From: Erythroxylum novogranatense
Taxonomy: Eukaryota; Streptophyta; Magnoliopsida; Malpighiales; Erythroxylaceae
Assembly: GCA_029891385.1 (NCBI GenBank)
Contig: CM057231.1
Span: 68,588,990-68,652,989, forward strand
DNA length: 64,000 nt
Reading direction: 5' to 3'
The notes beneath the pieces were generated by a model. That model saw nothing but the letters and a program-made list of their open reading frames with translations. It did no database searches and was not told the DNA's origin. This document shows, piece after piece, positions 1 to 11,436 of this stretch; position 1 is the stretch's first letter, and every line of letters begins with the position of its first letter. A program made the translations under genes and the position numbers.

Positions 1-484
1 CTCGACCCTTACTTCCTCTACCCTTGCTTTCTTCCTCTTCCCTCACATTCAATCTCCACTCTTTAGAACAACTACTTCACTCTCCTTTATTGCATTATGT
101 ATTTCATTTTCTAGTTTTCCTCAATTAATCTCATGTATGTTTGGCAAGTATTACAACTAGGGGTGTGCATATACCTATTTGATATACAACTATTAATTAT
201 TTGTGAATTCTTCAAATATCTACGTTAATCGTGTTCTGATTTATTTTTTTAATTCTTTACTTGGTATCAATCTTTTGAGTCTTAATATTGTTGTTGTTAT
301 TTCATTTTATGATTATACGAGAGGTTTCTTGCATTTTAATGGCTTATTATGCTTTCCATAAAAAAATCAATGTCAACTTGTCCATTTTAAGCTCTTTAGC
401 CAATCTTAATACTTGGTTGGGTCATATAGAAATTATCATTTACTTGTACAAGTTCTTGTTTTGGACATACTTAATTAGAGTTTA
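1..484. other. Gene-free AT-rich flank
   Basis: The first bases are pyrimidine-rich, then AT-rich. I see no convincing coding region, RNA gene or repeat. The short open frame at about 288-569 runs across the edge of the solo LTR that starts at 485 and has no recognisable motif. Confidence 0.5.
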
Positions 485-3400
485 TGTTCGACCCCGATTT
501 TTGAGTGAAAATAAGAAATATTCAAAAGTGGATGAGTTGATTGAAATTAAGTTGAAAATTAAAAAATAAACAGAGAAAGAGTGAGAAGATGAAAAATTGT
601 GAAAAGTTTGACTTTTTGACCTTTAAAAGTTGACTTTTGATTTAGGCAAAATTTGATAAAATGATCTACATGAAACTTGTAGATTATGTTAAGAGCTTTC
701 TGTAGCCATAAAGTTTACAATTTTTCGATATCGGGAGTGAAAGTTATGATCAGTCAAAGTTTAAGTGTGTAGGGGTTGACTTTTATTATGGCTGAAACTT
801 TGACTGAGAAATTTACTTAGTTAGAGGTTGTTTTAGCCTTTAAGTTCTTTATGAAAGTTGAAGGATTTGATTTGATCTTTATTTTGATATAAAGTATGGA
901 ATTTTTCGATCAAGAAATAATAAGTTATGATTTTTACAAGTTTATGTTATAGTTTTAGCATGAATATTAGATGACAGAATCTTTGACAGAAAAATGGACT
1001 CCCTTAGGAGTCAAATTGATTTTTATGTCCTTCATGAAAGTTGAAGGTGACTTTTTGATCTTCGCATCGATATAAAATATGACATGATAGGATTTTGGAG
1101 TTGAAGGATATGAATTTCCAAATTCCTTTGATTAATTAGGGAATTTTTATTTTGGACAGAAATTTTGATGATAAATTTGATCACCTTAGAGATAGAATTG
1201 ATTTTTGAGTTCTCCATGAAAGTTGTAGAGCTTTCTCCAAGCTTTCCATAGAGACCAAATTTGTCACATTTGGAGTTCGGGATCAAGAGTTATAAATGTG
1301 GAAAATTTTGGATTTATTTAGGTTAAAAAAAAAAGGGATTAAGCTCGCACTCGCCCGTCGCACCCAGGCGGGCTCGTGAGGGCGAGTTCGGGCTCGCTGT
1401 ATGCCAGCCACTCGCCCTCGTGAGGGCGAGCGCGGGCTCGCCCAGTGGGCGCCAGTGCAACGCCGTTTTCTCCTCCTCGCGCGACGTCGTTCCGTTCTTC
1501 CTCCGTTGCTCGCGCGCGTTTTCCTCCAAATGGCGTCGTTCCGTTTCCTCTTTATGACGCCGTTTTGCATTTCTTTTTCTCTGCGCGAGCGTCCGTTCCT
1601 TCATCCGACGTCGTTTTGCTTCCCGAACGCACAAAACGTCGCCGTTTTGATTCCCTCCTAATTTTTGCTATTGATTTTCAAATCCGACCCTTATGCAATC
1701 TTTTGCTCATATCTTTTCCGTCCGACATCTGATTGAGTTGATTTTTGAAGCGTTGGATTCCTAAGACAATTCTCTACATACTCATAGAAAATTTGTGAAT
1801 TTTTTAGATTTAATTAAGGATGATTAATTTAATCAAAGTGAGTTGGGAAATTTTCTGAACATGGCTCAGTATTTTGAGAAATTCGGGATCTGTGGAGATC
1901 CGATTGAAGTGATTCTTGAGGCAAAATAAATTTAAGACATGGGGCTACAAATCATAAGAAGAAATGAAATGTCAAATTTGCCCCTAAGACTTCCAATTTC
2001 TGAATGGAAGTTCGGATTAGTGTGCAGTTTTTGGGTTAGGAACACCTAAGAGTATTTTGAACCTAACTTTTGATCTGGGAATTGAAATGAGGTGCTTCTT
2101 ATTTTGAATTAAACTAGAGACATAAGGCTAAAATTTTTATGAAGACATAGAGTTTCAATTCTGGGATTAAGAATGTAAATTTCTGGATGGAAATAATCGT
2201 ACATGGAAAATGTGTTAGAATATGGATATACCCGTAATGTTTTGCGCATAACTTTTGATGTAGTGCTCCGAATTGGATGATTCTTGTGGCGTTATGAAAT
2301 TAAAACATAGATAAACATTTATCTAGAAGGAAGTTTTGACAAATTCCTTCAACTTGATAGTCTTGAATCAGACCATAAGTGAGAATAACTTAAAAGCAAG
2401 TATTAGGGGCATTTTGGTCTTTTAATCATCATTTAATGACATGGCTTTAAAAATCAAATGGGCTGTCGTTTTTTCATGGAGAAGCGAAAACTTTAGAAAG
2501 AAGAAGAATAAGGAGAAGAGAAGAGAGGAGAAGGTCATTATGGAGAAAAGATGAGAGAAAGCTAAGTTTCAATTTTTCTACTTGATTCTTAGGGATTTTG
2601 AGGTTGTACCAAGAGAGAAAAAGATGGAGGAGCACAAGAGCTTCCTTCCAAGCCAAGAAAAGTCAGATTTCAGTGAAGAATGAGGTAAGGTCGAAAATTT
2701 AATGTATGATTTTTGATGAATTTTCGGTTTAGAATTGTGGAAAAGGACATGGGTTTGTGATTTATGAAGTAAATTGTGATGTATATGCTTTAGGTTGTGT
2801 TTAATTTTGGATGAAAATTTGTTTAAGGTTTAGGCTTAATTTTGTGTTTGAGGATTTTGTGATTATAAACAATAGTATGGGTTTGTGGAATATGATCTTA
2901 ATTTTGAAGAATTATGGAAATTATAATATTACATTTGGGTGGATTGGTTTAGGCCAATTTTAGAAATTAAGGCTTTGAAAATTTATGAGTGAGATGGCTT
3001 GGAAATATAAGGGATTTGAGTTTTCCAAGCTCAATTTATCAATTATGATATTTATGATATTTATTTTGGACGATTATGGTTTAGGAATTTTAAAGTTGAG
3101 GAAAGAAGAAGAAATTTGGAGATTTGGAGCTTGGAACAAGTTTCGACATTAATTCGAGGTGGGTAGCATATTTATATTTTGATTTGTAAGCTATATATAA
3201 AGTTTCAAAATTAAAGAAAGCAAAATTGGATTTTGATAAATTATTGTTGTTATAAATGTTTGAAAAATTGGTTTTCGAATAAATTTTACAAAATGCAACG
3301 TTTATGAAATCCGTTGTGTTTAAATTATTTGAATGATGTGAGAATGAGATTTTGAATAAGTTTGAATTATAATTGAAAGAAATTATTGCATTCATTGTTA

Positions 3401-4931
3401 TGACTTTGATTTATATGTGAATTGATTGATTGAAGTGATTGAATTATATGCATTACGTGAATGTGTAAAAATAAAGTTTCAAAATGTGCCTTAGGGCAGT
3501 TTGATTAGTATGTGTGAAAAGTAAGATTTTTGAAAAGTGCCTTCGGGCAACCCGACCTTTCGTTTTCGCTTATGTGTTATGTGGGTTTGATCAGGTCTTC
3601 TCGTGAGTCGATCGATTGTCTCTATTCGTTTATAGCCTTTTTTCGATCGCTTGCTAGTGGCATGGAGCTCGATTTTGGACTCCTTCACGGCTTTACTTTG
3701 GATCGCTATATGAGAAAAGTGTAATGCGTTCATCTACTGGCACAGGACCGTATCTTGAGGGAATGTGCGATGCGCTCGCTTCGGACCGAACTAGACCATT
3801 TTGATATGTTACGTGTTTTTGATTTGTTTCTGTGTGCTGCATTCATGTTTGAAATTGAGAAAAAAAATGGGATTTATATGAAAAGTTTGAAAAATTGAAA
3901 GGTTTGAGGAAACCGTTTGAAAGGTTACAAAGTTTGAAAAAATTAGCCCTTTTGGCAAAAAGTTTATGAAAAATATTTTCGCTTATTTTCAATTTATAAA
4001 TATGTTATCCACGAGCTATTTCACCTCACCCATCTTTCTTCCCCATCTCCGGTTTTCAGCGGAGATCGGATGAAAGAAAGACCGATCATCTGTCTGATTT
4101 ATGTCTCGTTTGTAATTCGTATTCTTTGGATTTGAGTATTTGGTTTGCAAATGGCTTGAAACGCCATTAAGGATTTGTAAGCACCTAATTGGTGATATGT
4201 ATGAATTAATAAAATTGTATCAAGATTTGATTTATGGATTTAGATTTGTGTATGTTTTATGGATTTGTTTATGAAGAATGTAAGAGATTGTATTGGATAA
4301 TGAGATTGTTTGGGTTGACTGTTTGAGAACTATGGAAGTGTTTAGAAATAGGTTTGCGTTTGCCTATGCTAAGATCCCGGACGGAGGGTCCGGTTGATTC
4401 TGATAATTGTATGATTGATTGAAAATTTAGAAGTGTGTTTTGAAACACTTTGCAGGTTTGGGTTTGGTCACGTCTGGTAGTTATCTTTAGAAATTTCGGT
4501 AAAAATTAATATAAAAATGAGTTTTGGGATTTATATGAATGTATAAGAAAGTGTGTATGAATTGAGAATTTGTTTAAGGATAATTTCCAAGACAAGGGAA
4601 ATTGTAGGATTTGCATAAGTTTGAATAAATATGAGTATAAGAAAAGAAAAAAATTTATACGGATTTGGATCGTTTTAGTCTAGATTTCCAATGCGATCGT
4701 TTGTTCTCTAGGATTTGTTCTTGGATGTCGGACAGCTTTGTGTCACTTTTGCATGCGATTCTGCTTTTGTTTTCTGTTTCGCTGTGTAATTCGATAAGTA
4801 TTCCGCTTTGCTTCCGCTTTCGCTTTGTTTGTCGTTATCGAATTCAATTTATCCAATTTGAATTCGCCTCGTTCTTCGTATCCGTTTTCGCTTTTCCGGT
4901 TGGGATCCGATTTTCGGATCGGGTCCCAACA
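485..4931 (+). mobile_element. Solo LTR S1 (4.4 kb, long-LTR family)
   Basis: The element begins TGTTCGACCCCGA and ends CGGGTCCCAACA, imperfect inverted termini of LTR type. It is flanked by a perfect 5-bp target duplication, GTTTA at 480-484 and again at 4932-4936. No gag or pol lies inside, so it is read as a solo LTR left by LTR-LTR recombination; a very large non-autonomous element is the alternative. Order inside: arrays of a unit of about 182 bp (600-2400), a purine-rich stretch ending in a splice-donor-like GAGGTAAG (2500-2690), then blocks shared with S3, including the ggcatggagctc block (about 3660) and a block with ccacgagc (about 4010). A 330-bp GC-rich island sits at 1335-1665. 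The family is not one I can name. Confidence 0.8.
600..2400. repeat. Facing arrays of ~182-bp units around a variable slot (in S1)
   Basis: The left array has four units whose anchor ATGAAA(C/G)TTG begins at 670, 851, 1034 and 1216, spacing 181-183 bp. Each ends in a block resembling GATCAAGAGTTATG. The right array has four units with the anchor G(A)TTCTT or its variant at 1740, 1911, 2094 and 2279; each begins with a block resembling CATAACTTTTGATC, the reverse complement of the left block. Left and right units are therefore inverted copies. Between them, about 1325-1690, lies a GC-rich stretch with no counterpart in S3. The spacing is seen directly; the inverted relationship was judged by eye. 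Confidence 0.65.
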
Positions 4932-6840
4932 GTTTATATGTTATTAATTTCAATTTTGTTATCTTTTTAATAAATCTAATATATAGTTATTGACTAATAT
5001 TTTGTTTTTAATACAATAGACCTATATGTCAAAATTTTATTCAATGCATCCCTATAATGAGAGCATCTTTCACCCATATTCATTGATCTAGACAAATTTT
5101 CTTTAAGATGATTGTTGGATACATTTTTTTTTGGAGGAACTCTTAACAATTATTTGCTTATGAGCAAAAGTAAAAAAACATGATGTTTTTATAGAGATAT
5201 TTTATAAATGGAAGACTTAGAGGTGGAGAAAATCTTGTCATTTGATTTCAATTTTAGTAGTGCAACTTTTGAAATTGAGATAAATCTTTTCATTCTCATT
5301 ATAAAAACATGCAAATGAACTTGATCTTGACTAGAATTCTAACAAGAATGTAAATTCTCAATAATTAAGAAAAATGTAGTTATCCTAAAAGGAAATTAAA
5401 AAGGAGGTTTGGTGGAGGGTGTTTAACAATTTTTCCATTTTTGATGGTTTCACCATTACTACGCTAAAAGGAAGTTAAAAGGGAGATTTATTACTAGAGT
5501 GTTATGCTAATTACTATGATCCATATAATAAATACAATTCGACTATGTGAGGTTTTATGTTAGCTTCAATATGTTGTATGTTATGCTAATTTACGAGAAC
5601 CAATTTGTGTTGTTTATCAAACTTCTCTCTTGATATATTTGAATCAGTATAAAGTATCATTCATTACCATTCAAATTAATCAATTTGTATATGAGGTTAT
5701 GCATTTTGCACGATTAATGATGTTTAAATGTATTAAAGTATCTTGAAGAATAACTAATCGATGTTTTCATGCTCATATATCTTTGATTGTTTTATATGGA
5801 TGAGCATATTCTTTCAATGGAGGTTCTAATCCGATACCAAAATATACCTACAAATAGTTCTAATTGGTACCAAGTGAAGAAATGATTTATGTTAAAGGAG
5901 TAGGTTCATTAAGACCTGATATTTTAAATCACTTCATTAAGCCTAGATTAACAAATAGAGTAAAAAAGGTTGAATATAAGTACTGTCACAAGATGTCGAC
6001 CAGGAGTTCTAATGTTGAAATTTCTCATTTAAAGAGATACATCGAGTTATGTAACAAAAAATTTTTTGAATCAGAAGTTCAAACATTTTTTAAACCTTAA
6101 TCTAATAAAAAGGAAGAGTGAAATAACTACTATAAGTAATGATAAAAACAAATTGATCTCTCAACCGACACACTTTACCTAACCGTTAAGTGGATATGAA
6201 GTAACCTATTAGATAGCCATAAAAACATCCAAGATCTCTCTCTAAATGTCATGTTAGCTTCATGTGTGAAGTGTTTTCAAGGCTACCCACTCTCGTGGTA
6301 CATCCAAATTGATTTCCTAACTCCATTTATCAATGAAATCAAGGCAAATAAAGTTCATATCTTATAAGCATTAAAGCAAACCATACATTAAACCAAAGTG
6401 AGTTTTTACATAATTATGGTAGGAACAACCCTAAAATCTACTTAGAAATCCATTGCAATCATTAATAAAATCCTAAAAATGGTCCATACATCTTCTCCAT
6501 ACAATAACTAAACAAAAACAAATAAGAGAAGGAAGAATAAAAGACTTATGAGTTGAAGAACAAATCTAAAATTAACTTGGTGTGGCAGCTTTGGGTTCTC
6601 TTGAAATCCATTAAAAAATTTGTCTATCTTCATCTTTTTATATGTTGCACAACCCTCTTTTCTTTCTAGGGTTTAAAATGGAGTTTTTATACCCCTTTGG
6701 GTGCTTAAACCGACTTAGGATGGTTATGAAGCAAGTTGGAATTGCTAGTTGGAAAGTTGGAAAATTCCAATTTTCATGTAGAAAATTCTAGCTTTCTCCT
6801 TTGATACCTGCAACAAGTATGGGACTTAGTCAACCTACTT
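4932..6840. other. Gene-free spacer
   Basis: This is AT-rich sequence after the right target duplication of S1. The 78-codon open frame at 5864-6100 has no motif I recognise and poor coding character. No RNA gene, microsatellite or clear LTR boundary is visible. Confidence 0.45.
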
Positions 6841-8276
6841 ATTGGGTGTAAAACCATTAGAAACAAGTAGGTCTTGAAGGTTAAGTACAAGGCAGATGGA
6901 TCAATTGATAAGTATAAGGCCCAATTAGCGGCAAAAGGTTACACCTAAAAGGAGGGTGTGGACTATGATGAGACATTTTCTACTGTGGTGAGATTTGTGT
7001 CTATTCATCTTATCCTAGCTATTATTGCACATTTGGATTTGGATTTGCTCCAAATGGAAGTTAAAATGAAATTTCTAAATGGAGAAATAAATGAAAAGAT
7101 CTATATGGATCAACCTGTTAGGTTTCGGGCAGAGGGATAAGAGCACAAAGTGTGTCGTTTGAGACATTCCATTTATGACCTGAAATAATCATCTAGGCAA
7201 TGGTATCTTAGATTTCATCAAGCCTTTGCATCGGTAGGCTTTGTAATGGTTGAAGAGGACCATTCTATATACATAAAGAGACAAGAGAATGTGTTTCTTA
7301 TACTCTCTTTATATGTAAATGATATTTTGAGAGCTGAGAATGATATAGAGATAATCATTGCCACTTAAAAGTGGTTGTCCTTTACTTTAAAATGAAGGGC
7401 ATGGTTGAAGCAGATTATGTTCTTAGGGTTAAGATCTCGAGGGATCGTTTTAATAGATTTATGAGTTTGTCTAAAAAAACCTATATTAATAAGTTATTGG
7501 AATGTTTCCATATGCATAAATACAAACCTATTGACACTTTAATGGAGAAGGACCTATACCTAAGTATGGATCAATGTCCTAATATAGAGGAAGAAAAATA
7601 GCAAATGGCTAAGGTGTCATATGCAAACGCTATTGGTAGTCTAATGTATGCTACATTATGTACTCGACCTGACATATGCTTTACAATTGGGATGGTTAGT
7701 AGATATCAAAGTAATCCTAGACCTGTGCATTGGGTAGCGGTCAAAAGGATACTTAGATGTCTAAGAGGAACCACCAACATGGCTTTACGCTATCAAGGTG
7801 GGCGCCTCAAATTGGTTGGATATAGTGATGCCGATAGATCTATTGATAAATATGAGAAAAAGTCCACATTAGAATATGCTTTCATTTTTTGAGGAGGAGC
7901 CATTTCTTGGTGTAGCAAGAAACAACAATGATTATTGTCCATGATGGAGTCCGAGTATATTGCAGGTACCTCAACAATGTAAGAGGTGATATGGTTGAGG
8001 AGATTTTTTAGGAGCCTCAACATTACTAGGCATCTTTGTGAGGCCATAGTTATCTATTGTGATAACACAGCTGCAATTGCCTATGTAAAGGACCCGAAGT
8101 ATCATGGAAAAACAAAGCATATAGATACTCAGTACCACTTCATCTGTGATATCATTGCACAAGGACATGTGGTCCAAAAGCATGTTTCTACGAGAGATAT
8201 GATAGCTGATCTTAAACCCATTGCTAGAGATGCTTTTAAAAATCACATTAGGGGTTTAGGTTTGTTAAGGATTTGA
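6841..8276 (+). pseudogene. Ty1/copia pol relic (RT-RNase H)
   Basis: Conceptual translation over several frames and stops follows copia reverse transcriptase then RNase H. The RT start has an AAKGYT-KEGVDYDETF stretch (in-frame stop at the dash). It is followed by LLQMEVKMKFLNG, a YVNDI box near 7311-7326, GSLMYATLCTRPDI at about 7635, YSDAD at about 7823, and CDNTAAIAYVKDPKYH then KTKHIDTQYHF near 8060-8150. The RT active site should read YVDD; here the first Asp is Asn. Stops fall at about 6948, 7138, 7185, 7368, 7602, 7892, 7930 and 7980. Gag, protease and integrase are not visible upstream. The copy is old, inactive and unrelated to elements A and B. Confidence 0.9.
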
Positions 8277-9720
8277 TGTATTTGAACATTTACTTATGAA
8301 TTAATGAAATATTTTTTCATTTTAATCTTGTGTAAATTTGCATAGTAAATTAAGGTTTAATTGAAAATGACACATTTCTAAAAATTATCGCCAGGCTTGA
8401 GGTTGCTCTCTCACATGAGAACATCACCCTAGTGCTATGATAGCAAGTGGGATGAGACAAAGTTTTGTAAGGTACAAAATGATAGGCAATCTTCTTAATT
8501 ACTATGACGTGATTAAGGATTTTGTATATGCCTTAGCTGAGTGCTAAGATGAGACTTTTTTAGTCAAACATGAAAAGTGTATCCATGTAGCCTATATGAA
8601 GCTAGATTTGAGTCTATTGTGGCTCAATTCAGTCACTTTTTAGAGTGACTGGTCGTGTTTTGTATGGTGTTATTTAGAGCATGACAAATCCTTAGTGGGA
8701 GCTCCACTATAGCATGCACTTCATACTGCATGTGCTTAAGGCGACCAAATAAGAGAGTGATGAATAGGTCCCTTCTTCATCACTATATGAGCCCTGTGGA
8801 CATCTAGTCCACCTCTATACCCATTGAAACTTTGACATATGTTATGAAGTTGAGAATTGGAGTTGCTACTTTAGCATATTATCCAAGGGCTAAGAATGAT
8901 GCGGTATAGCGGGGTATGACTAGGAAAGCAACCAAGACTTCATGGATTGACACGAGTGTCTAAGGAAAATTCATTTTGATATCACCTGACTATTAGTGAC
9001 TCATTGCCAGGTGATTACAAATGTGGTAACCATGAGTACAAATACATTATGGGATTTTGCATAACTCTTTATGAAAAGAGGGATCAGAGATGCAAAATCT
9101 AGTGTGATTAGAAATGATTTGGGATATAACGAAATCTTGAGTGACGTTACGTTAGTTTAATGGTAACTTAATGTAACGAGATGGTAACTTAATGTAACGA
9201 TCCTTGTCGGTACCTTTCTTGTATGGTCGCATGCTCCATTTTATTGATGATAGTGAAAATGAATATTTGAGGTTGAGAAATAAAGCATGAGTTGCTATGA
9301 ACAAAACATTTGTTGCTACGTATAAACATGTGTTGTTCTTTCTCAAGCATGTGTTGTCAATGGAACATATGTTGTTGCCAATGCGTACAAGTGGGAGAAG
9401 TAGCAAAATAATATAATATGTTCACATTGACAAAATAATATTATGTGCCAAATCAAAGTGGATAAAAAACTCGATCTTACTACAAAGACAAACCTAATAA
9501 GAAAGTGGACAAGTAAGCTTGGTTTTACAAGAGAGACAAAGTTAACAAGTAAGTGGTTATTTATTGGAAGGTCTAACCCATTTTCTATTTCTCTAAGTTG
9601 CAAAAGAGAGAACGCATGGAGAAGCTTCTCCCTCCTACACTTAAGGCTCTCCCAAAAACATTGAGTTCTTCATCATGTTCTTATCTCTTTGAGGCAACAT
9701 TCATAAGACATGGGATTTAA
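8277..9720. other. Non-coding DNA, probably 3' part of the copia relic
   Basis: No coding sequence is visible. The polypurine-like AAGTGGGAGAAG at about 9388-9401 could be the polypurine tract and the sequence after it the start of a 3' LTR, but I could not find a matching 5' LTR. A 21-bp unit containing ATGGTAACTTAATGTAACG is repeated twice in tandem at about 9160-9200. Confidence 0.35.
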
Positions 9721-10252
9721 GGTGTCAATTACAGTGAGTAACTCCTGCCCACAACATGGAGAAATGGCAAATTCGAGCTATTTTGGAGACATTAGAGTAT
9801 AAGATAGAGTTGTAAAACAAACTCAAGAAAAAGAGACTTGTCAAGTTTGAGAAAGAAGGTTTTAGAGTACCATTCAACAATTATTAAAAATAAAATTTGA
9901 TATTGACGTTGACCTGTGATAAAATTTATAGTTTCTGAAAAAATTTCAACAACCAATTTGAATTTGATTATAAAGCAACCAGAAAAAAGAGAGGAGAAAC
10001 TGCCACATGCACCTTCAGTCGTTCATCATGAGAACGTTTATATATATATATCCAAAAGCTTCCAGACCCTTCAGTACTCGACAAAAACTATCTACAGTTC
10101 GCTGCATTTGGCTTTGTCCGACTGCAACTCTGAGCACATTTTGAGTCTTTTGGGGTGATATTCGCCTGCCGCCGTCTCTACTATACTATGGAAGCGGCAA
10201 GTGTTATTATGCAATGCAATGCTGCAAGTGAATTGGCGAAAGAACAAGAGGC
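9721..10252. other. Upstream region of the bZIP gene
   Basis: AT-rich upstream DNA with no coding sequence. A TA run at 10037-10050 and the stretch around 10328 are the only TATA-like sequences; the transcription start cannot be placed from sequence alone. Confidence 0.4.
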
Positions 10253-10258
10253 CACGTG
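10253..10258. promoter_or_regulatory. G-box / ABRE core (CACGTG)
   Basis: The palindrome CACGTG lies in the context GCCACGTGGA, about 1.2 kb upstream of the start codon and probably near the transcription start. This is the core of the ABA-response element bound by group-A bZIP proteins, the same class this gene encodes, so self- or cross-regulation within the family is plausible. Function is inferred from the motif only. Confidence 0.55.
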
Positions 10259-10263
10259 GAGAG

Positions 10264-10269
10264 TTGACC
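10264..10269 (+). promoter_or_regulatory. W-box (TTGACC)
   Basis: TTGACC lies six bases after the G-box. It matches the WRKY binding core (TTGACY). A six-base motif is weak evidence alone; its closeness to the G-box is the reason to list it. Confidence 0.35.
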
Positions 10270-10513
10270 AATTAGGTGGGGTTCCATGATTACCACATGA
10301 GGCCGTCCTTACGGTAACCCAATTTCCATAAAACTATGTAAGACCAAAATGGGCCACTTAAAGCGACTCACAATTTAAACTAAGTTTTTTGAAAAAGAAA
10401 AACATTCCAAAATCTCTTCTTTGGCTCTCTAAAACGTTTCTCTGAAATAATGTATAGAAGAAGAGAAGAAAAACAGTAGCTAATTTTGGGTTCGAAATTT
10501 GAATCCTACCAAA

Positions 10514-11222
10514 GTAAGTTTTGTTTTCACTTATCTCTCTCAGCTCTCTTTTCAAGTGTGCCGTTTCTCTCTGGGGAAAGTTTTGATTTTTAGTTGCATT
10601 TGGGAGTTTTAGTATGAGAAAACTTTTGTTCCTTTTTTTTTTTTTGGGGGGGGACTCTGCATTTCTCTGTTATTGTTCGGACAATCATGCAATCAAAATT
10701 TCCCCCTCTTAAGACTTTTTTTATAATTTATTTTTCCTATTTTCTTTGGCTTCATGCAATTGCTTCTTCCTCTATTTCTTTGTTCGATTCTCAAATTGGA
10801 TTATTTTAGACTGATGGATTCCAATTCATATTGCAGTGCAGGGATCAGTTTGATTTGATCCTCCATTATGCTTATTTTAAATTTCTTTTTGGTTAATATT
10901 GTTTCTGGGAAACGGTGCTCGTCAAATTGCATCTTCAATTTCGATGTTTTGACGAGTTTTATTTACCTTATGTGAGTTTCTCTTTTTGCATTTAATGCTG
11001 GGTCTGTTTCTATGATATTTTGTGGTTTAAATTTGGCAGTTTTATAGAGCCCCGCTGAATTCAGGGTTCTAAGGACGGGATTTTTTTTCTGCTAGTGTTC
11101 ATGCTCAATTTGTAATATTTAGCTTCAATCAAACTTCTTTTGATTTTAATTGGACTTTTTTTTTGTTTTAGTGCTTGTTTATTCTTTTAGGTCTCTAATA
11201 TAATTTTCTCGATTGCTTTTAG
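10514..11222 (+). other. Candidate 5'UTR intron of the bZIP gene
   Basis: A consensus donor (AAA then GTAAGT) is at 10514 and a pyrimidine-rich acceptor ending TTTTAG is at 11222; another acceptor is at about 11190. The interval is T-rich as plant introns are, and includes a T-run then a G-run near 10630. Transcript data are lacking, so both splice sites are inference. Confidence 0.4.
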
Positions 11223-11409
11223 GTAAAAGAAAAGGATATTAATCTTCCCATATTTGAATTGGTTCATATCGACATCTTTTGAGTTTGGGATTGATTGCGC
11301 TGATTGTAATTCAGGTTCAGATGTCGTGGTGGATTCTCGGGGCTTGATTCTTCCAAACCTTGGGATCACTGAAGTTGTAATCTTAAGTAATTTGAGCAGG
11401 GTATTCAAA

Positions 11410-11436
11410 ATGAGTTGTTATGTGAAGATTTGCTAA
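11410..11436 (+). CDS. uORF of 8 codons whose stop abuts the main ATG
   Basis: ATG at 11410 opens an eight-residue peptide (MSCYVKIC) that stops with TAA at 11434-11436. The next base, 11437, is the A of the main start codon in the same frame. A ribosome finishing this peptide would have to reinitiate at once, skip it by leaky scanning, or start at the later ATG at 11452. It matters only if the transcript starts upstream, which is likely because the gene's G-box is over 1 kb further up. Confidence 0.45.
   Translation: MSCYVKIC

Noticed and set aside
1283..1732. Several overlapping open frames on both strands in the GC-rich island
   Set aside because: GC-rich DNA has few stops; all frames are open at once, products are Arg/Pro/Ser-rich without motifs, and the island lies inside a solo LTR.
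5864..6100. 78-codon plus-strand frame as a gene
   Set aside because: No motif, no clear start or splice signals, and surrounded by decayed repeat DNA.
11254..11436. 60-codon uORF before the bZIP
   Set aside because: Its first codon at 11254 is TTG, not ATG; only the eight-codon ATG uORF at 11410 remains.
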